DNA from: Krasilnikovozyma curviuscula
Taxonomy: Eukaryota > Basidiomycota > Tremellomycetes > Cystofilobasidiales > Mrakiaceae
Reading direction: 5' to 3'
Length of the DNA stretch: 10,164 bases
Assembly (NCBI GenBank): GCA_014825775.1
Contig: MVAQ01000385.1
Span: 1-10,164 of the forward strand
The notes under the pieces are model-generated. The model was not told where the DNA came from, ran no database searches, and saw only the letters and a list, made by a program, of their open reading frames with translations. Of this stretch, positions 9,076 to 10,164 are shown piece after piece (positions within the stretch are counted from its first letter, which is position 1; each line of letters starts with the position of its first letter). Position numbers and translations under genes: made by a program.

Positions 9076-9609
9076 CGTTCGAACTGCTGTCTGTCCCAAC
9101 TGAATGGTGAAAAGGGGGGACACGCGCCTGCAGATGATTTTTTTTGGGAGCCTTCTTCCAGCGATAGCTTGAGATTATGGGTTGAATTCCAAATCAAGCT
9201 GAGAAGACCCAACCAGCTTCCTCGAGAGAAGTCACAGTTTGTTGGAATCCTGCCAGCCTGGTGTTGTAAGTTTAGTAGGAACGAGAAAGAAATGTAGCAG
9301 GTCCGTTTCAGAGGCTGGCGATCTATTTTATCTATTTTCGTCGTTCCGCCAGGTCGTGTGCCACTTGAACAGAGTTGCCTACTCTTTGACTGGAGAAATC
9401 GACGATATTTTAAGCCTCGCTGATGGCAGATGGTGGACACATTCTACCCGTGAAGGAAAGGTAGGCCAGTTCTAGTGTCCAAAAAATTCAGGGGGCTAAG
9501 CATCCGGCACAGCGTTCTCCCCAGCTTGCTGCAGCGCAGATCCTCTTGACGCGTCGAAACGCGACTCACTGCTGGGCCACAGGAGAAGGCTGCTTCGCGT
9601 GAGTCCACG
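9076..9609. other. Upstream region of the XPT1-like gene, divergent promoter
   Basis: No convincing gene. The minus strand just before the XPT1-like ATG has a pyrimidine tract and CAG at about 9100-9120, which could be the 3' end of a leader intron, but I could not place a good donor. A 150-codon minus-strand frame (8988-9440) overlaps the XPT1-like first exon in another frame and is treated as a shadow. The right end carries the ACGCG pair. Confidence 0.45.
9549..9564. promoter_or_regulatory. Paired ACGCG elements (MCB-like)
   Basis: ACGCGT at 9549-9554 is followed after CGAA by ACGCGA (9559-9564), so CGCGT and ACGCG form a 5-bp inverted pair. ACGCGT is the MCB site bound by MBF-type factors that drive G1/S genes in fungi. 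It lies about 46 nt before the ATG of the candidate microgene. Function is inference. Confidence 0.3.
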
Positions 9610-9919
9610 ATGACTGTGCAACAGCGTAAGTTCCTTCGAGGATGTAATGGGACACTGCTTGCGGTATCTGTGTAGGCTGGGCAGTCTTTTATCGTTGCAC
9701 TAAAATTCCCGACTTCTTGCTAGAGCTTGGGCGACTCAAAGAAATGTACTTGGAAATAAAATCAGACATTGAGATAAAAAGTAAATGAAAGAGGAAAGTT
9801 CGATAAGCGTCGAGAGAGTCGATTCTACAATACGCAGGACGGAACTAGATGGACAGTCGCTCGACAACGCAGAAAGGCATAGTTATGACCTTATCCGCAT
9901 AATACAATCAAAGAAGTAA
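9610..9919 (+). CDS. Candidate microgene with two introns, about 47 residues, helical
   Basis: I do not recognise a family. The proposed exons are 9610-9625, 9724-9780 and 9849-9919, which join in frame from ATG to TAA. The product begins MTVQQQLGRLKEMYLEIK and ends DLIRIIQSKK. It is charged and likely helical throughout, suggesting a small coiled-coil or complex subunit. Intron 1 starts with a consensus GTAAGT and ends GCTAG after a CTAAA branch-like motif. Intron 2 has donor GTAAAT and acceptor ACTAG, with no clear branch point. A nearer acceptor at 9675 keeps frame and adds 16 residues. An AATAAA follows 11 nt after the stop, and an ACGCG pair lies upstream. It diverges from the XPT1-like gene. 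Such short exons can arise by chance, so confidence is low. Confidence 0.3.
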
Positions 9920-10164
9920 CCAGTATAACAATAAAGGTGAGGCACACTGGAAGTTGATTGAGACGGAGTGAAATATGGTGATGTGTCGTGCGACGCCAGA
10001 GTGTAGATGACGTGTGGTGCGACGAGGACAGGTTTCAACCAAAAGCTACGGTTCGAAGTACTGCTAGATTTGGGAGTTGACAGACCCGTTGGGAAGAACA
10101 GTGGTAGATGTATAGCAGCGCAAAGGCATGCTTCAGGTTTCAAGTTGAATGGAATGTTCAGAAC
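9920..10164. other. Right edge: possible 3' sequence, partly open minus-strand frame
   Basis: AATAAA at 9930-9935 on the plus strand could end the candidate microgene. On the minus strand a frame is open from the window edge to a stop at 9883-9885, about 93 codons, Ser/Thr/Pro-rich, with no ATG needed at the edge. It could be the last exon of a gene beyond the window or chance. I recognise no domain in it. Confidence 0.3.

Noticed and set aside
9076..9123. Upstream extension of the XPT1-like frame beginning with GTG
   Set aside because: Fungal genes rarely start with GTG. The first ATG of the frame, at 9073-9075, gives a short N-tail directly before the membrane span, as expected for a type II enzyme.
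8988..9440. 150-codon open frame on the minus strand
   Set aside because: It is a shadow of the first exon of the XPT1-like gene in another frame and lacks an ATG at its left edge or any recognisable motif.

Overview
The window looks like nuclear DNA of a basidiomycete yeast, most likely a tremellalean (Cryptococcus/Kwoniella type). Every clear gene is cut by many short introns (46-240 nt). These have GT-AG ends, CTAAC/CTGAC/CTAAT branch points and short exons, and one clear product is a Stealth-family protein like the cryptococcal xylosylphosphotransferase Xpt1. The species assignment is inference, because no marker gene is present. Nothing bacterial, viral or transposon-like was seen.

Layout. 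1-854: no firm gene, a CCAAT box, and a possible divergent minus-strand leader. 855-2472 (+): DCN1, the cullin-NEDD8 E3 scaffold, 8 exons and 294 residues. 2473-3618: the DCN1 3' region, plus a candidate microgene with a TATA box and a textbook branch point/poly-T/AG intron. 3619-5620 (-): an OTUD3-like OTU deubiquitinase, 7 exons and 437 residues. 5621-6032: spacer carrying the OTU gene promoter and the 3' end of the next gene. 6033-9075 (-): an Xpt1-like Stealth phosphotransferase, 10 exons and 810 residues. 9076-10164: upstream region with a paired ACGCG element and a second candidate microgene on the plus strand (9610-9919).

All three main gene models were built by hand from splice sites. 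In each, exon phases add up to an uninterrupted frame and family motifs line up across junctions. DCN1 and the OTU protein both act in ubiquitin-type signalling: DCN1 promotes cullin neddylation, and the OTU protein removes ubiquitin. They converge on each other, but nothing here shows that they work together. The Xpt1-like protein acts in the secretory pathway and is functionally separate. The most useful items for follow-up are the odd splicing of DCN1 (a start-codon-only exon and a candidate poison exon) and the two intron-bearing microgenes.
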